Part shown: piece by piece, positions 8,803-16,578 of the stretch | How positions within the stretch are numbered: position 1 is the stretch's first letter | Layout: every line of letters begins with the position of its first letter | Origin: Bradyrhizobium japonicum USDA 6 | GTDB lineage: Bacteria; Pseudomonadota; Alphaproteobacteria; Rhizobiales; Xanthobacteraceae | Assembly (NCBI RefSeq): GCF_000284375.1 | Contig: NC_017249.1 | Coordinates: forward strand, 3,140,001-3,204,000 | DNA length: 64,000 bases | Direction: 5' to 3' | The notes under the pieces: model-generated | Told to the model about the DNA's origin: nothing | Database searches by the model: none | What the model saw: only the letters and a program-made list of their open reading frames with translations | Program-made: the position numbers and the translations under genes

Positions 8803-9593
8803 GAGACGAAGGCTCGAATCGCCGCGATGACCTCGTCGGGCGCACTGAGGTTCGGGCAATGCCCGGTCGCGTTCAGGACGATCATTCGACCGCCGGGGAT
8901 ACTACGGGCAACGAAATCGCCGACCTCCTGGGAGGCGATGATGTCCTCCTTGCATTGGAGGACGAGGACTGGAACGGAAACTTCCGCGAGATCCTTGCGG
9001 TTGTCGGAGGTGAAAGTCACACGGGCGAACGCTTTGGCAATATCGGGGTCCGTGCGGCAGAAGCTGTTCGTGAGCTCCTGACCGAGTTCCGGGCGGTCGG
9101 GATTGCCCATGATCATCGGCGCAATCTGTGTTGACCAACCCATGTGGTTGAATTCGAGAAGCGCGAGCAATTCACCGATCTGCTCGGCACTGAACCCGCC
9201 AACATATCCTTCGTCGTCGATGTAGCGGGCTGAAGGGCCGATGAGCACGAGCTTGCCGAACATGCCTGGCGCTTGTCGCGCCGCCAGCACGCCGATCATG
9301 CTGCTGACGGAATGCCCGACGAAGACGCAATCCTTCAAACCTAGCTCGGCGCCGATTTCGACCACGTCGTCGGCGTAACCGGATAAGGTTGAATACTTGG
9401 CCCAGTCATAGGCCGACAGATCGGATCCGCCGGCGCCGACGTGGTCGAATAGAACCGTCCTGAAGTCCCTTTCAAACGCCGGAGCCACGAACCGCCACAT
9501 GTTCTGATCGCACCCGAAGCCGTGGGCGAAGACCATCGCCCGGTCGCCCGCGCCACGAACGTGAACGTTATTCCGTTCGGTTACATTTGCCAT
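8799..9593 (-). CDS. rsbQ: RsbQ-like alpha/beta hydrolase, block A copy
   Basis: 264 residues, full length for the RsbQ/KAI2/D14 family. It shows the catalytic Ser in GHSVSS, Asp in CKEDIIA and His in TGHCPN, plus family-specific stretches (VLFDHVGAGGSD, STDPDIAKAFA, RPELGQEL) closely resembling Bacillus RsbQ. No signal peptide. GGGAGG precedes the ATG at 9593. RsbQ is thought to supply or process a small hydrophobic ligand for a PAS partner; the overlap with the PAS kinase supports this pairing. The stress-sigma role of the Bacillus protein is family knowledge; an effect here on stress signalling is inference. Confidence 0.9.
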   Translation of the reverse strand: MANVTERNNVHVRGAGDRAMVFAHGFGCDQNMWRFVAPAFERDFRTVLFDHVGAGGSDLSAYDWAKYSTLSGYADDVVEIGAELGLKDCVFVGHSVSSMIGVLAARQAPGMFGKLVLIGPSARYIDDEGYVGGFSAEQIGELLALLEFNHMGWSTQIAPMIMGNPDRPELGQELTNSFCRTDPDIAKAFARVTFTSDNRKDLAEVSVPVLVLQCKEDIIASQEVGDFVARSIPGGRMIVLNATGHCPNLSAPDEVIAAIRAFVS

Positions 9594-9679
9594 AAAGCCT
9601 CCCTTACGCATCATCGTGCAGTTTTCTATCTTTGCTAAGCGCAATGCGGCCCTGGCCAGGAGCACTCGTCGAGCTTTGG

Positions 9680-9780
9680 CTCCAGGGCAGCGTCTCGGTT
9701 CTGCGTCGCCCAGATCAGAACCATCAGGAACATCATGATTTCCTACCCGTGTAGATGACCAGCTGCCGGATATCGCTCGA
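9680..9780 (-). pseudogene. Remnant of low-affinity iron permease-like gene
   Basis: This stretch aligns base by base with the middle of the intact gene at 38443-38841 (the region encoding [11 protein letters not shown] and [13 protein letters not shown]), which holds the same place in block B. Indels and stops destroy the frame. An exact EcfG box lies just upstream at 9800-9825. The rest of 9594-10059 holds no gene. Confidence 0.65.
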
Positions 9781-9799
9781 GCCATCTGATGCAATCTCG

Positions 9800-9825
9800 A
9801 ACGGCCCCAACGCCGGGACAGTTCC
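9800..9825 (-). promoter_or_regulatory. EcfG-type promoter, exact
   Basis: On the minus strand GGAAC (9825-9821), 17 nt, CGTT (9803-9800). It would have driven the permease remnant and may now read into the RsbQ-like gene 207 bases away. Confidence 0.55.
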
Positions 9826-10059
9826 AGCGGGAAGCTGGCCGCGCTTCAATGGAATGATCTGGCGAGATCAGAGCCCGCGACTGGCGACGCGCGTCCTGCG
9901 AACTGTCGATCCACTCCGCGTCCGAAAGTCACATCTTCGATCTCGAGGCGGTGCATCTGGGATGCTGTAGTTGACTGCTGTTCACACTGATGACGTCTCA
10001 GCCATTGTCATGGCGCGCCCAATGTCGCTTGACCGACGAGACCCCACGCCATCTCGATA

Positions 10060-10413
10060 TCATCTACTGGGCGGAAATGTGCCACGAGTGACGGCTCCAC
10101 TTGCATCCGCTTCATCGTCGCGCCGAACCAGATAGACCAAAGGCGAGTCGTCCGCAGCTCTCTCCGTCTTCGCGTCGACGTAATACACTTCTTCTGCTGG
10201 ATCGGCGCGACGCACCCTAATCGGAGACGTCCCATCCCAAAGCGGTCTGTGTCCGAGCGTCATTCGCTTCAAGTCCTCTAGGAGCCATTGCTCCTGGCCG
10301 AGTTCTCTGGCCTGGAAAAGCGTGGCAGCCATGAGCGCTAAGATCGGCTGGCCATCGATCTCCAGCACGAACACGCCCGCAGGTAACTCCTCGGTTTTCA
10401 CTGGCACCATCAT
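10060..10413 (-). CDS. Hypothetical protein, 117 aa
   Basis: A soluble protein starting MMVPVKTEELPAGVFVLEID, with an Arg/Asp/Ala-rich tail. AAGGAG eight bases before the ATG at 10413 selects this start over the longer open frame to 10602, whose extra N-terminus is Ser/Gly/Arg-rich and looks non-coding. No domain recognised. It has no counterpart in block B. The 170 bases to the next upstream gene are empty. Confidence 0.6.
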   Translation of the reverse strand: MMVPVKTEELPAGVFVLEIDGQPILALMAATLFQARELGQEQWLLEDLKRMTLGHRPLWDGTSPIRVRRADPAEEVYYVDAKTERAADDSPLVYLVRRDDEADASGAVTRGTFPPSR

Positions 10414-10586
10414 CTGAACCACTCCTTTTCCTCGGCCGGTCGAAGCGGTCGAGCCCCCGGGGCGAGATTCGGGCCTCTTGTCCGTCGACGCTTGCGCTCC
10501 GTACGTTCCTCGTCCGATGTAAGGCGCATCGCCCGCTTGTCGAACCGCGCCTGGCACGGCTGGCAACGAGCTGGCGGCCCCCAACT

Positions 10587-10868
10587 TTATCTTGTCTTGC
10601 AATGCTTGACTTCGTCATCAGGGACAGCCGGTTCACCGCTTGCGTCTGGCAAGGCTTCGCAAGGAAGACGCGATTTGCCGCCGCTGATTTCGGTCAGGTC
10701 CTGGGGGAGCGACCGAGCAAACCGGAGCATCTGATGGCGCAGTTGAACGAGCTGCGAGACGCTGTAGCCGATTTGTTTGTCTGTTCGCTTGCGCAGAAGT
10801 GACGACATGACATCGACCATGGCCAGGCGGCGCGCTGACTTTCCTTCACCGAGAGCTACGGAAGTCAT
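10587..10868 (-). CDS. Hypothetical protein, 93 aa, behind a palindromic site
   Basis: 93 residues starting MTSVALGEGKSARR, probably helical (YSVSQLVQLRHQMLRFARSL), with an acidic tail. The main support for a gene is the 18-bp palindrome at 10893-10910, which ends 25 nt before the ATG on this strand. The ribosome-binding site is weak. No domain or paralogue recognised. A longer frame to 10949 would run through the palindrome and is less likely. Confidence 0.5.
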   Translation of the reverse strand: MTSVALGEGKSARRLAMVDVMSSLLRKRTDKQIGYSVSQLVQLRHQMLRFARSLPQDLTEISGGKSRLPCEALPDASGEPAVPDDEVKHCKTR

Positions 10869-10892
10869 ATTGAAACCTGGCTTGGCGCCTTG

Positions 10893-10910
10893 CTGGTCAA
10901 TATTGCTCAC
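10893..10910. promoter_or_regulatory. 18-bp palindromic site, copy 2
   Basis: CTGGTCAATATTGCTCAC, closely related to the perfect palindrome at 46594. It lies 25 nt upstream of the minus-strand gene starting at 10868. This is the closest of the eight copies to a start codon. Confidence 0.55.
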
Positions 10911-10979
10911 TCGCAAGTAAATGTGCCGAATCCGGCGAGCCGGAAGCATACGCTTCGGTCGCTGCCTGCCTTCAGGATA

Positions 10980-11351
10980 CTAGGTCAGCCTATGAAATGC
11001 CGGGGGCAATGCTTCTCGAACCAGTTCACTTAGATCCAAGGTCTCGCCACTTTCGGAAATGTCAGAGAACAGGACCTCCACGAAGGGATGTTGGCGGTTG
11101 AACGCGGCACCTCGCTCGTATTTCGCGCGCACAATCCGTTGGAGTGCGGGGAGGTTCAGTCTGCCAAGCGCATTGTATTGATCTCGGAAAAGACTTTGAC
11201 GTCCTCCAAGATGCTCGACGGATTCCGCCCAGACGTCCATCACCTTCCGGCTCATGAATGCCTCGACCTGCTTGTTGCCATCCCGTGCAATGAGTCGGAG
11301 CCCGTCCATCGTGTGCGGTCCTTCATCGATTCGAAAGCGCGCAAGTGGCAT
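10980..11351 (-). CDS. Conserved hypothetical protein, block A copy
   Basis: 123 residues. Its paralogue at 39406-39777 is near-identical over GGRQSLFRDQYNALGRLNLP and FNRQHPFVEVLFSDI. Strong selection on the protein is therefore likely, though I recognise no domain. Highly charged and helical, no signal peptide. AGGAGG precedes the ATG at 11351, as in the paralogue. In block B it lies downstream of the receiver and iron-permease-like genes; here those are missing or degraded. Possibly a partner in the same stress circuit, by context only. Confidence 0.8.
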   Translation of the reverse strand: MPLARFRIDEGPHTMDGLRLIARDGNKQVEAFMSRKVMDVWAESVEHLGGRQSLFRDQYNALGRLNLPALQRIVRAKYERGAAFNRQHPFVEVLFSDISESGETLDLSELVREALPPAFHRLT

Positions 11352-11836
11352 GGAATCCTCCTGTTGTCGGCGACCTATTCAGGCCGGCAGCCTGTCGCGG
11401 GGCGTTGCACTCAATTGGCCCGATGGTCCGATCAGACACACAGGATATGGGTATGGAAGCGTCGAATAGCGAGGGGGTGCAAAGCAGGGCCCGCAAGGAG
11501 TTCGGGCGCTGCCTAACTCCATGGTGAGCTATATTGACCAGCGCGTCGTGCCGCCGGGTCGGCATACTTCCATGCTCCATCGTAAAGTCGTGCCACGCGC
11601 AGGGCGACCGTCGCTTCGCCCGAGAATGCCTGCTGATGGGCGCGCAATGAGCCGCGCCCTTTGGAAAGTGGCTCTTCCCTAGAATTGCGAACAATCAGGG
11701 AGTAAATTCTGCCCAATAGGGCCGCTGCCGCAAGGTCTGGCCGGCAAGGAGCAACCGTTCGTCGCTTGGTCAAGAAAGCCGTTCCCTGGCAGCCGATCGA
11801 AGCGAACAAGTTTGGTCGATTCAAAGGAGTCCACGC
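11352..11836. other. Long intergenic region before the Crp-like gene
   Basis: No credible gene. It contains palindrome copy 3, GTGAGCTATATTGACCAG, at 11524-11541. The sequence just downstream of it (CGCCGGGTCGG) resembles that after the palindrome at 40421 in block B, so the two regions share ancestry. The rest probably holds the promoter and leader of the regulator at 11837. Confidence 0.5.
11524..11541. promoter_or_regulatory. 18-bp palindromic site, copy 3
   Basis: GTGAGCTATATTGACCAG; one mismatch in the AATATT core. It lies 296 nt upstream of the Crp-like regulator gene. Confidence 0.45.
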
Positions 11837-12514
11837 GTGGCGAAGCCGTCCAAGGACACGTTCGATCCCCAACATTTTCTCGGCAAGGTGGGCGCCGGCA
11901 AAGCCATTCTGACGTTTCGCAAGAACCAGCATGTGTTTCAGCAGGGCGACGCTGCTGACTCGGTGTTCTACATTCAAAGCGGCAAGGTCAAGCTGACGGT
12001 CGTTTCGGAGCAGGGCAAGGAGGCAGTCGTCGCCATTCTCGAGCCCGGTCAGTTCTTCGGCGAGGGATGCATGAATGGTCATCCTCTGCGGATCGCGACG
12101 ACAACGGCGATGGAAGATTGCGTCATCACGTCGATAACCAAAGAAGCGATGATGTCGGCTATCCGTGAAGAGCCGAAATTCTCCCAGCTGTTCATTTCGT
12201 ATCTGTTGACCCGAAACAGCCGGATCGAGGAGGACCTGATCGACCAGCTATTCAATTCCAGCGAACGGAGGCTGGCTCGCCTGCTGTTGCTGCTCGCGAA
12301 TTTCGGCAAGGAAGGCAGTCCGCAGCCGATCAGTGCGAGCATCAATCAGGAGACACTGGCTGAGATGATCGGGACCACGCGATCGCGGGTCAGCTATTTC
12401 ATGAACAAATTTCGAAAGTTGGGGCTCATCAGCTATAATGGCCACATCGAGGTCCACAACTCGTTGTTGAGTGCGGTGTTGCACGAGAAGCCCGTGCTCA
12501 GAGAGCGCGACTAG
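11837..12514 (+). CDS. Crp/Fnr-family transcriptional regulator, copy 1
   Basis: 225 residues with a GTG start and AAAGGAG nine bases upstream. Residues ~25-115 form a cyclic-nucleotide-binding-type beta barrel (FQQGDAADSVFYIQSGKVKL; GEGCMNG), then a dimer helix (IEEDLIDQLFNSSERRLARLLLLL). The winged helix follows, with ETLAEMIGTTRSRVSYFMNKF. The recognition helix reads TTRSRVSYF, lacking the Glu of the Fnr (E..SR) and Crp (RE..R) patterns, so it should not bind standard Fnr or Crp boxes. No Fnr Cys cluster. A near-identical relative lies at 28724. Block B has no Crp gene at the matching place. The ligand is unknown. Confidence 0.9.
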   Translation: MAKPSKDTFDPQHFLGKVGAGKAILTFRKNQHVFQQGDAADSVFYIQSGKVKLTVVSEQGKEAVVAILEPGQFFGEGCMNGHPLRIATTTAMEDCVITSITKEAMMSAIREEPKFSQLFISYLLTRNSRIEEDLIDQLFNSSERRLARLLLLLANFGKEGSPQPISASINQETLAEMIGTTRSRVSYFMNKFRKLGLISYNGHIEVHNSLLSAVLHEKPVLRERD

Positions 12515-12528
12515 AGAGACTCCCAAGC

Positions 12529-12568
12529 GACGGCCCCAGAGCGTGGGGGCGCAATGAGGCCGTCATTT
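12529..12568 (+). terminator. Hairpin after the Crp-like gene
   Basis: GACGGCC (12529-12535) pairs with GGCCGTC (12558-12564), followed by ATTT. A better-kept version lies in block B at 40915-40947. The U-tract is weak. The remaining ~170 bases to 12734 match block B but hold no gene. Confidence 0.45.
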
Positions 12569-12734
12569 CCTCGGATGCTGTGGGGGCGTTTGCATCCGGT
12601 CGTCCTTACCAAGTTGCGCCACCGACATTCGTTCCGGCAGAAGCTCAACTCGCTTTCGTACGGTCAAGTCGAGTCGCAAGTCCGGGATCATTTCTCTGGA
12701 GCGATTCAGGGCTCAGCCTCACTTCATCCTGTGC

Positions 12735-13544
12735 TCACGAATGGATCTCGTCGGTCCACACCTTGAAGCTGACCAAGGTGTTAGGGCCAAACGTCTGGGT
12801 AATCGGCACGTCGGCCGCGTCACGTCCTTGAGCGATCAGAACACGTCCAATCCGGGGGACGTTGTTGCGTGGATCGAATGTGTACCAACGTCCGCCGATG
12901 TAGGCTTCGAACCATCCCGCGAAGTCTCCTGGGGCGTAGGGGGGAGGCATGCCGATGTCGCCGAGATAGCCAGTGCAGTATCTGGCGGGAATGTTCATGC
13001 AGCGACAGAACGTGATGGCCAGATGCGCGAAGTCTCGGCAAACGCCCTTGCCTTCGTTGAAGACGTCCCGGGCCGTCTTGGTTGCGCGCGCGTGTTCGTA
13101 GCCGAATTGAATGTGATTGTGAACGAAATCACAGATCGCCTGAACACGGGCCCATCCGGGCGAGACCTTCCCGAAAAGTTTCCACGCGACATCGGACAGA
13201 TGATCGGTTTCGCAATAGCGGCTGCCGAGCAAATATACGATCGTCTCTGCCGGCAAGTCCTCGACCGCGTGTTGGGTAGCCGAGGGCACAACGACGTCCG
13301 GCAAGCCGGTGTCGCGAACGATCCCGTCAGCCGCCAGGCGCATTCGACCGGCTGGAGCAACGATGCGGCTGCACCAATTACCGAAGCCGTCACGATAGGG
13401 GACGATCGCAACGGAGGGCGTGGTGGTCAGATAATCGGGCACGACGACGTCCGATGCCCGAGAGAAATTAACGCCCAGGACCATGATCATGGGTGTGTGC
13501 TGCGGAAAGTCGTAGATCATCTCATAGCCGACCAGGATATTCAC
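12735..13544 (-). CDS. Transglutaminase-like cysteine protein 1, block A copy
   Basis: 269 residues, soluble. An N-terminal beta domain precedes a transglutaminase core. The nucleophile Cys is in [11 protein letters not shown]. Near the C-terminus [21 protein letters not shown] aligns with the usual HAWxExx..GxWxxFDPTN segment. The Asp is present, but the His position appears to be Ala, so catalysis is uncertain. These proteins hydrolyse or cross-link peptide amides in other systems; substrate unknown. The second transglutaminase gene lies 126 bases upstream on the same strand, the same order as block B, so they are probably an operon. Confidence 0.85.
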   Translation of the reverse strand: MNILVGYEMIYDFPQHTPMIMVLGVNFSRASDVVVPDYLTTTPSVAIVPYRDGFGNWCSRIVAPAGRMRLAADGIVRDTGLPDVVVPSATQHAVEDLPAETIVYLLGSRYCETDHLSDVAWKLFGKVSPGWARVQAICDFVHNHIQFGYEHARATKTARDVFNEGKGVCRDFAHLAITFCRCMNIPARYCTGYLGDIGMPPPYAPGDFAGWFEAYIGGRWYTFDPRNNVPRIGRVLIAQGRDAADVPITQTFGPNTLVSFKVWTDEIHS

Positions 13545-13669
13545 TCGGCGTCCTCCAAAGTCGACAAATTGCCGCGGCTGCTTCGATCTCGATCGTGCCT
13601 ATCGAGCGTGGCGTTCGGAAGTTCCAACGCGCTGGCGGGGGCGTGTTCCTGCCTCTTCATTGAGCGACA

Positions 13670-14553
13670 TTACGACAGAGCCGCCGCTGTTTTGACGTTC
13701 ACGTCCACATCCATCCCAAGCTCGTCCTCACGAGCTCCCCAATAAGTGCCGAACAGGGGAATGGCCTGGCTTGGGACTCTGGCCACCGCCACGCGGATCA
13801 GATCGCGGTTTCCGACGATTCCATTGGTCGGATCGAACTCGACCCAGCCGGAGCCGGGGACGTAGATCTGGCACCAGGCATGGGTGGCTCCCCGCCCAGC
13901 CAGACAGGACCATCGCGATCCGGTACGTAGATATAGCCGGTGATAAAGCGTGCGGCGAAGCCGAGGCTTCGTGCAGCTTCAATCATCAAGACGGCAAAAT
14001 CCCGGCAGGTGCCCTTCCTGCGTTCGAGTGTCGTAGAAGGACTTTGCGTTCCTGGCGCCGTGCGGCGGTCGTAGGCGAAGCCATCCGAGATTGCTTCATT
14101 GAGGGTCATCAGGACCTGTCCGGTAGGACGTCTGGTCCCGCGCACGAGAAACGTGTCCAGCCACCGGCCGAGATGGTCTTCGGGGTCTGAGAACCACCTC
14201 TGAACATAGGGTGCCAGGTCGGGCGCCTCCTCCGCCTGATATGCAAACGGATGGTCCTTCGCGTGGTCCTCAATTCTGAAGTCGGGCGCATTCTCCGGCG
14301 TGTGATCGACCTTGATGACGCACTCGAATCGCAAATTGTCGCTGTCACAGCCAAACTCGACCTGCGCAACACAATTCCCGAAGACATCGTGCAGCCACCT
14401 CACTTCCGAGGGCTCGGGCGTCACATCGAGCGAGAAATCAATCAGTCGCTGGTCGAAACTATCGCGCGGGCGCGCCATCAATTGATGTCGGCCGAGCCGG
14501 ACCGCACGCCGGTACCGATATGTCGTGATATGCCGGACGAGGAAGATCGCCAT
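13670..14553 (-). CDS. Transglutaminase-like cysteine protein 2, block A copy (frameshifted)
   Basis: About 294 residues if repaired. The N-terminal region (LGRHQLMARPRDSFDQRLID) and the core with Cys in KGTCRDFAVL are intact. The frame is lost at the C-run 13890-13893, where the paralogue at 41976 has one more base. In the corrected frame THAWCQIYVPGSGWVEFDPTNG follows, giving a full Cys-His-Asp triad, and the protein ends at 13670. Either a recent pseudogene or an indel error. Probably co-transcribed with transglutaminase 1 downstream. Confidence 0.8.
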
Positions 14554-14627
14554 GGTACCGCCGATCGACGAGAGGTGAGAGCTTGCTCGATGGCCGCTTG
14601 ACGTGGAGAGTCGGACGATGTTGGGCC

Positions 14628-15022
14628 CTATAACGCGCCTCGGGCGTGGCCAATCATCCTACGAATCCCAGCTTTGATCTGCCAAGCCTGGAGCGGCTTA
14701 CCATAGAACTCGCTGCAAGGGGAAGATCGATGCTCGGCGGGTTCAATTGCTCGGACATCAGGATGACGTCGATCGCCGGCCACCGACTACGCACGGTGTG
14801 CGCAAGGCCTATGCCGTCCATGCTGCCCGGCAGCTGGATGTCGGCGCAAACGAGCGCGATGTCGGATCTGGAGCTCAGGATTGCGAGGGCTTCGTCGGTA
14901 TCCAGCGCTTCCAACGGCGTGTAGCCGGCGTCTTCCACCATGCCAACTGCGCGCCTGCGGAGCACCATCTCGTCTTCTACGACGAGAACGAAGACTGGAA
15001 TGCGTGATGGACCGAACGTCAT
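14628..15022 (-). CDS. Single-domain response regulator, block A copy (frameshifted)
   Basis: A receiver domain of about 130 residues with the acidic pair in VVEDEM and the acceptor Asp in ADIQLPGSMDG. The frame breaks at the C-run 14719-14722. The paralogue at 47961 has a longer run and keeps the frame into CSRFFGKPLQAWQ, which supplies the conserved Lys. Adding one base here restores YGKPLQAWQ and a stop at 14628. The ATG at 15022 gives MTFGPSRIP, matching the usual distance to the receiver core. The kinase next to the block B copy (47095) is missing here. Confidence 0.8.
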
Positions 15023-15168
15023 TGAGACTCCCCGGCATACGGCTGCTGTGGGTGCGCACCGATGATGGGCACGCCCCTCTATGTTCCCGTCTCGCTGCCG
15101 CATCCCTTTATCCGTTGAGATGTAATTTCATGATCTCAGAGAGTTGCGCCGCTGCGGCCCGCGGGCGG

Positions 15169-15276
15169 CTACCATTGAATGAGTACCGCACCAGCGATCA
15201 CAAACGCGAAGAAGATCGGCAGCAGGACCGGCGGCACCAGCCACGCGCGCAGTCCGAATTTGGAGATGTTTGACAT
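15169..15276 (-). CDS. 35-aa single-pass membrane peptide, block A copy
   Basis: Starts MSNISKFGLRAWLVPPVLLP and ends with VIAGAVLIQW. One membrane helix of ~22 residues follows a basic N-terminus. Near-identical peptides lie at 48743-48850 and 53010-53111, and a looser relative at 20280-20381. Each follows the same 90-bp promoter/leader cassette, which is strong evidence for a real gene despite its size. AGGCGG lies before the ATG. Such peptides often regulate or stabilise membrane complexes; function here unknown. Confidence 0.8.
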   Translation of the reverse strand: MSNISKFGLRAWLVPPVLLPIFFAFVIAGAVLIQW

Positions 15277-15296
15277 ATTGACCGCCTCTTGGTCGC

Positions 15297-15386
15297 GGCG
15301 GGAGCACGATGCTCTCAGTCACCGATAACAGCCGGGAAGCACGCGGTGATATTCAAGATATGGTGCCCGTCCGCGGAATAGCGAGG
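15297..15386 (-). promoter_or_regulatory. 90-bp promoter/leader cassette, copy d
   Basis: Read on the minus strand: CTCGCTATTCC, 17 nt, CATATC, 6 nt, ATCACCG, 19 nt, CGGTGACTGAGAGC, ATC, GTGCTCCCGCC. TCACCG and CGGTGA form an exact inverted repeat. The peptide ATG follows 20 nt later. The next ~50 bases toward 15440 also align with block B. Confidence 0.75.
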
Positions 15387-15603
15387 TCAGGCAGAAACTA
15401 TTTGCTGTGACCGGGGCGAACGGGATTGTAGTTCGCTTTCCACGTAGCCATCTAAGAGTTTGCGGGACCTCAACGCTCATCCAGCGCCAGGTTTGGCACC
15501 GTCGCTCGTAAGGGCGGTCGCAGATCGGCCGTCCAAAAGGCAAATAGCGTCGAGCTGGCAAGGCAAGGAAGTCCCCTTTCCACAACGGATCTGCCCCGGC
15601 CAC

Positions 15604-15864
15604 ATGATCGAGTTTCCAAACCATAGCCGTTCATACGACCGCACGCGGCGTGCCGTGCGATTCTGGGGACACGATAGCGCCATTGAGGCATCGTTTTTTA
15701 TCGAAGAAGAAGCGCTGAAGCGAATTCAACCCGATACCTGCTACGACGAGTCGAGCCTTCTCCACGCGTTCGATTCCAATCGGGACTTGATATGCGCCGC
15801 CGCCGCCAAGGTGTACGTTCGCGGTACCAGGGGCTCTTACGATCTCGTCGCCGGCAATTTTTGA
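15604..15864 (+). CDS. DUF1488 family protein, block A copy
   Basis: 86 residues, full length for DUF1488, beginning with the family start MIEFPNHSRSYD and continuing RRAVRFWGHDSAIEASFFI and VYVRGTRGSYDL. Small soluble protein of unknown function, often found as genomic singletons in rhizobia. A paralogue lies at 49230-49490 at the other end of block B. The longer open frame upstream is not conserved, so the ATG at 15604 is preferred although its ribosome site is poor. Confidence 0.85.
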   Translation: MIEFPNHSRSYDRTRRAVRFWGHDSAIEASFFIEEEALKRIQPDTCYDESSLLHAFDSNRDLICAAAAKVYVRGTRGSYDLVAGNF

Positions 15865-16578
15865 GCCGATCGGCGCCTTTTAAGGGTTTCGCACCCGAAC
15901 CAAATGAACCCCTCTGCCTGTGCCTATAGGCAGATGGAGTCTCTTTCTGTTTCAAGGCAGGAGCGTAGCCTTTTCTAGCCCGGCAATGGTCTGCCCCAGA
16001 GAGTTGCAAACGCCCTCGAGCAGTGATTTGCACTCGACGCCGGCCGCATCTGGACCGATGGACTGCGGTCCTAGATGTCAAGGAGTGACTGCTAACGCAT
16101 TTGCTGCAGGCACATGGGTGTCCGCCCCGCTTCAGCAGGTCGGATATGTCCCTCGACCGATCGACGGTGGTACAAGAGCAAATCAATAGTGCGATAAGCC
16201 GTCGTTTTTGTTGAATGGGTGAGCGCGGCGGATCCACTATCATATCTGACCTGCCACCGAACTTTCATCCGGCCGCGGTTAGTCGCTTCGGAGACCCCGT
16301 GCTTGCGAGCTAGGTCGGCCGTCTTCGCCCCGGCCTCATGCTCAGTCCATATCCGCCCGTTGTTCAGGCGGGCTCCAACAGTCGGTTGATGCACTCGACC
16401 ACCGTTTGACCACCGAAACCCCATGTACAAATAGCGATAATGAATGCGATCGGCGCACGGGATCGCAATTCTTTGAGATCCGGATAGGGTAGTGATAGGG
16501 ACTAGTCGATACGGCGAGCTTCAGCCAATGAAATCGTTGATATCTCCTATCGATGTTCGCGATGAGCATCGATAGCCG
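15865..16578. other. Degenerate region with transposase fragment
   Basis: Past the DUF1488 gene the similarity to block B stops. No intact gene is present. The only recognisable piece is the IS3-type OrfA fragment at 16278-16355. This may mark the right edge of block A, cut by an old insertion. Confidence 0.45.
16278..16355 (-). pseudogene. IS3-family transposase OrfA fragment
   Basis: The minus-strand frame contains EHEAGAKTADLARKHGVSEAT, the helix-turn-helix start of OrfA in IS3 (IS407-type) elements. It is cut on both sides. No inverted repeats or OrfB were seen. Confidence 0.65.

Noticed and set aside
7750..9081. 443-codon plus-strand open frame
   Set aside because: Antisense to the PAS kinase and RsbQ-like gene, whose domains and catalytic motifs are clear on the minus strand.
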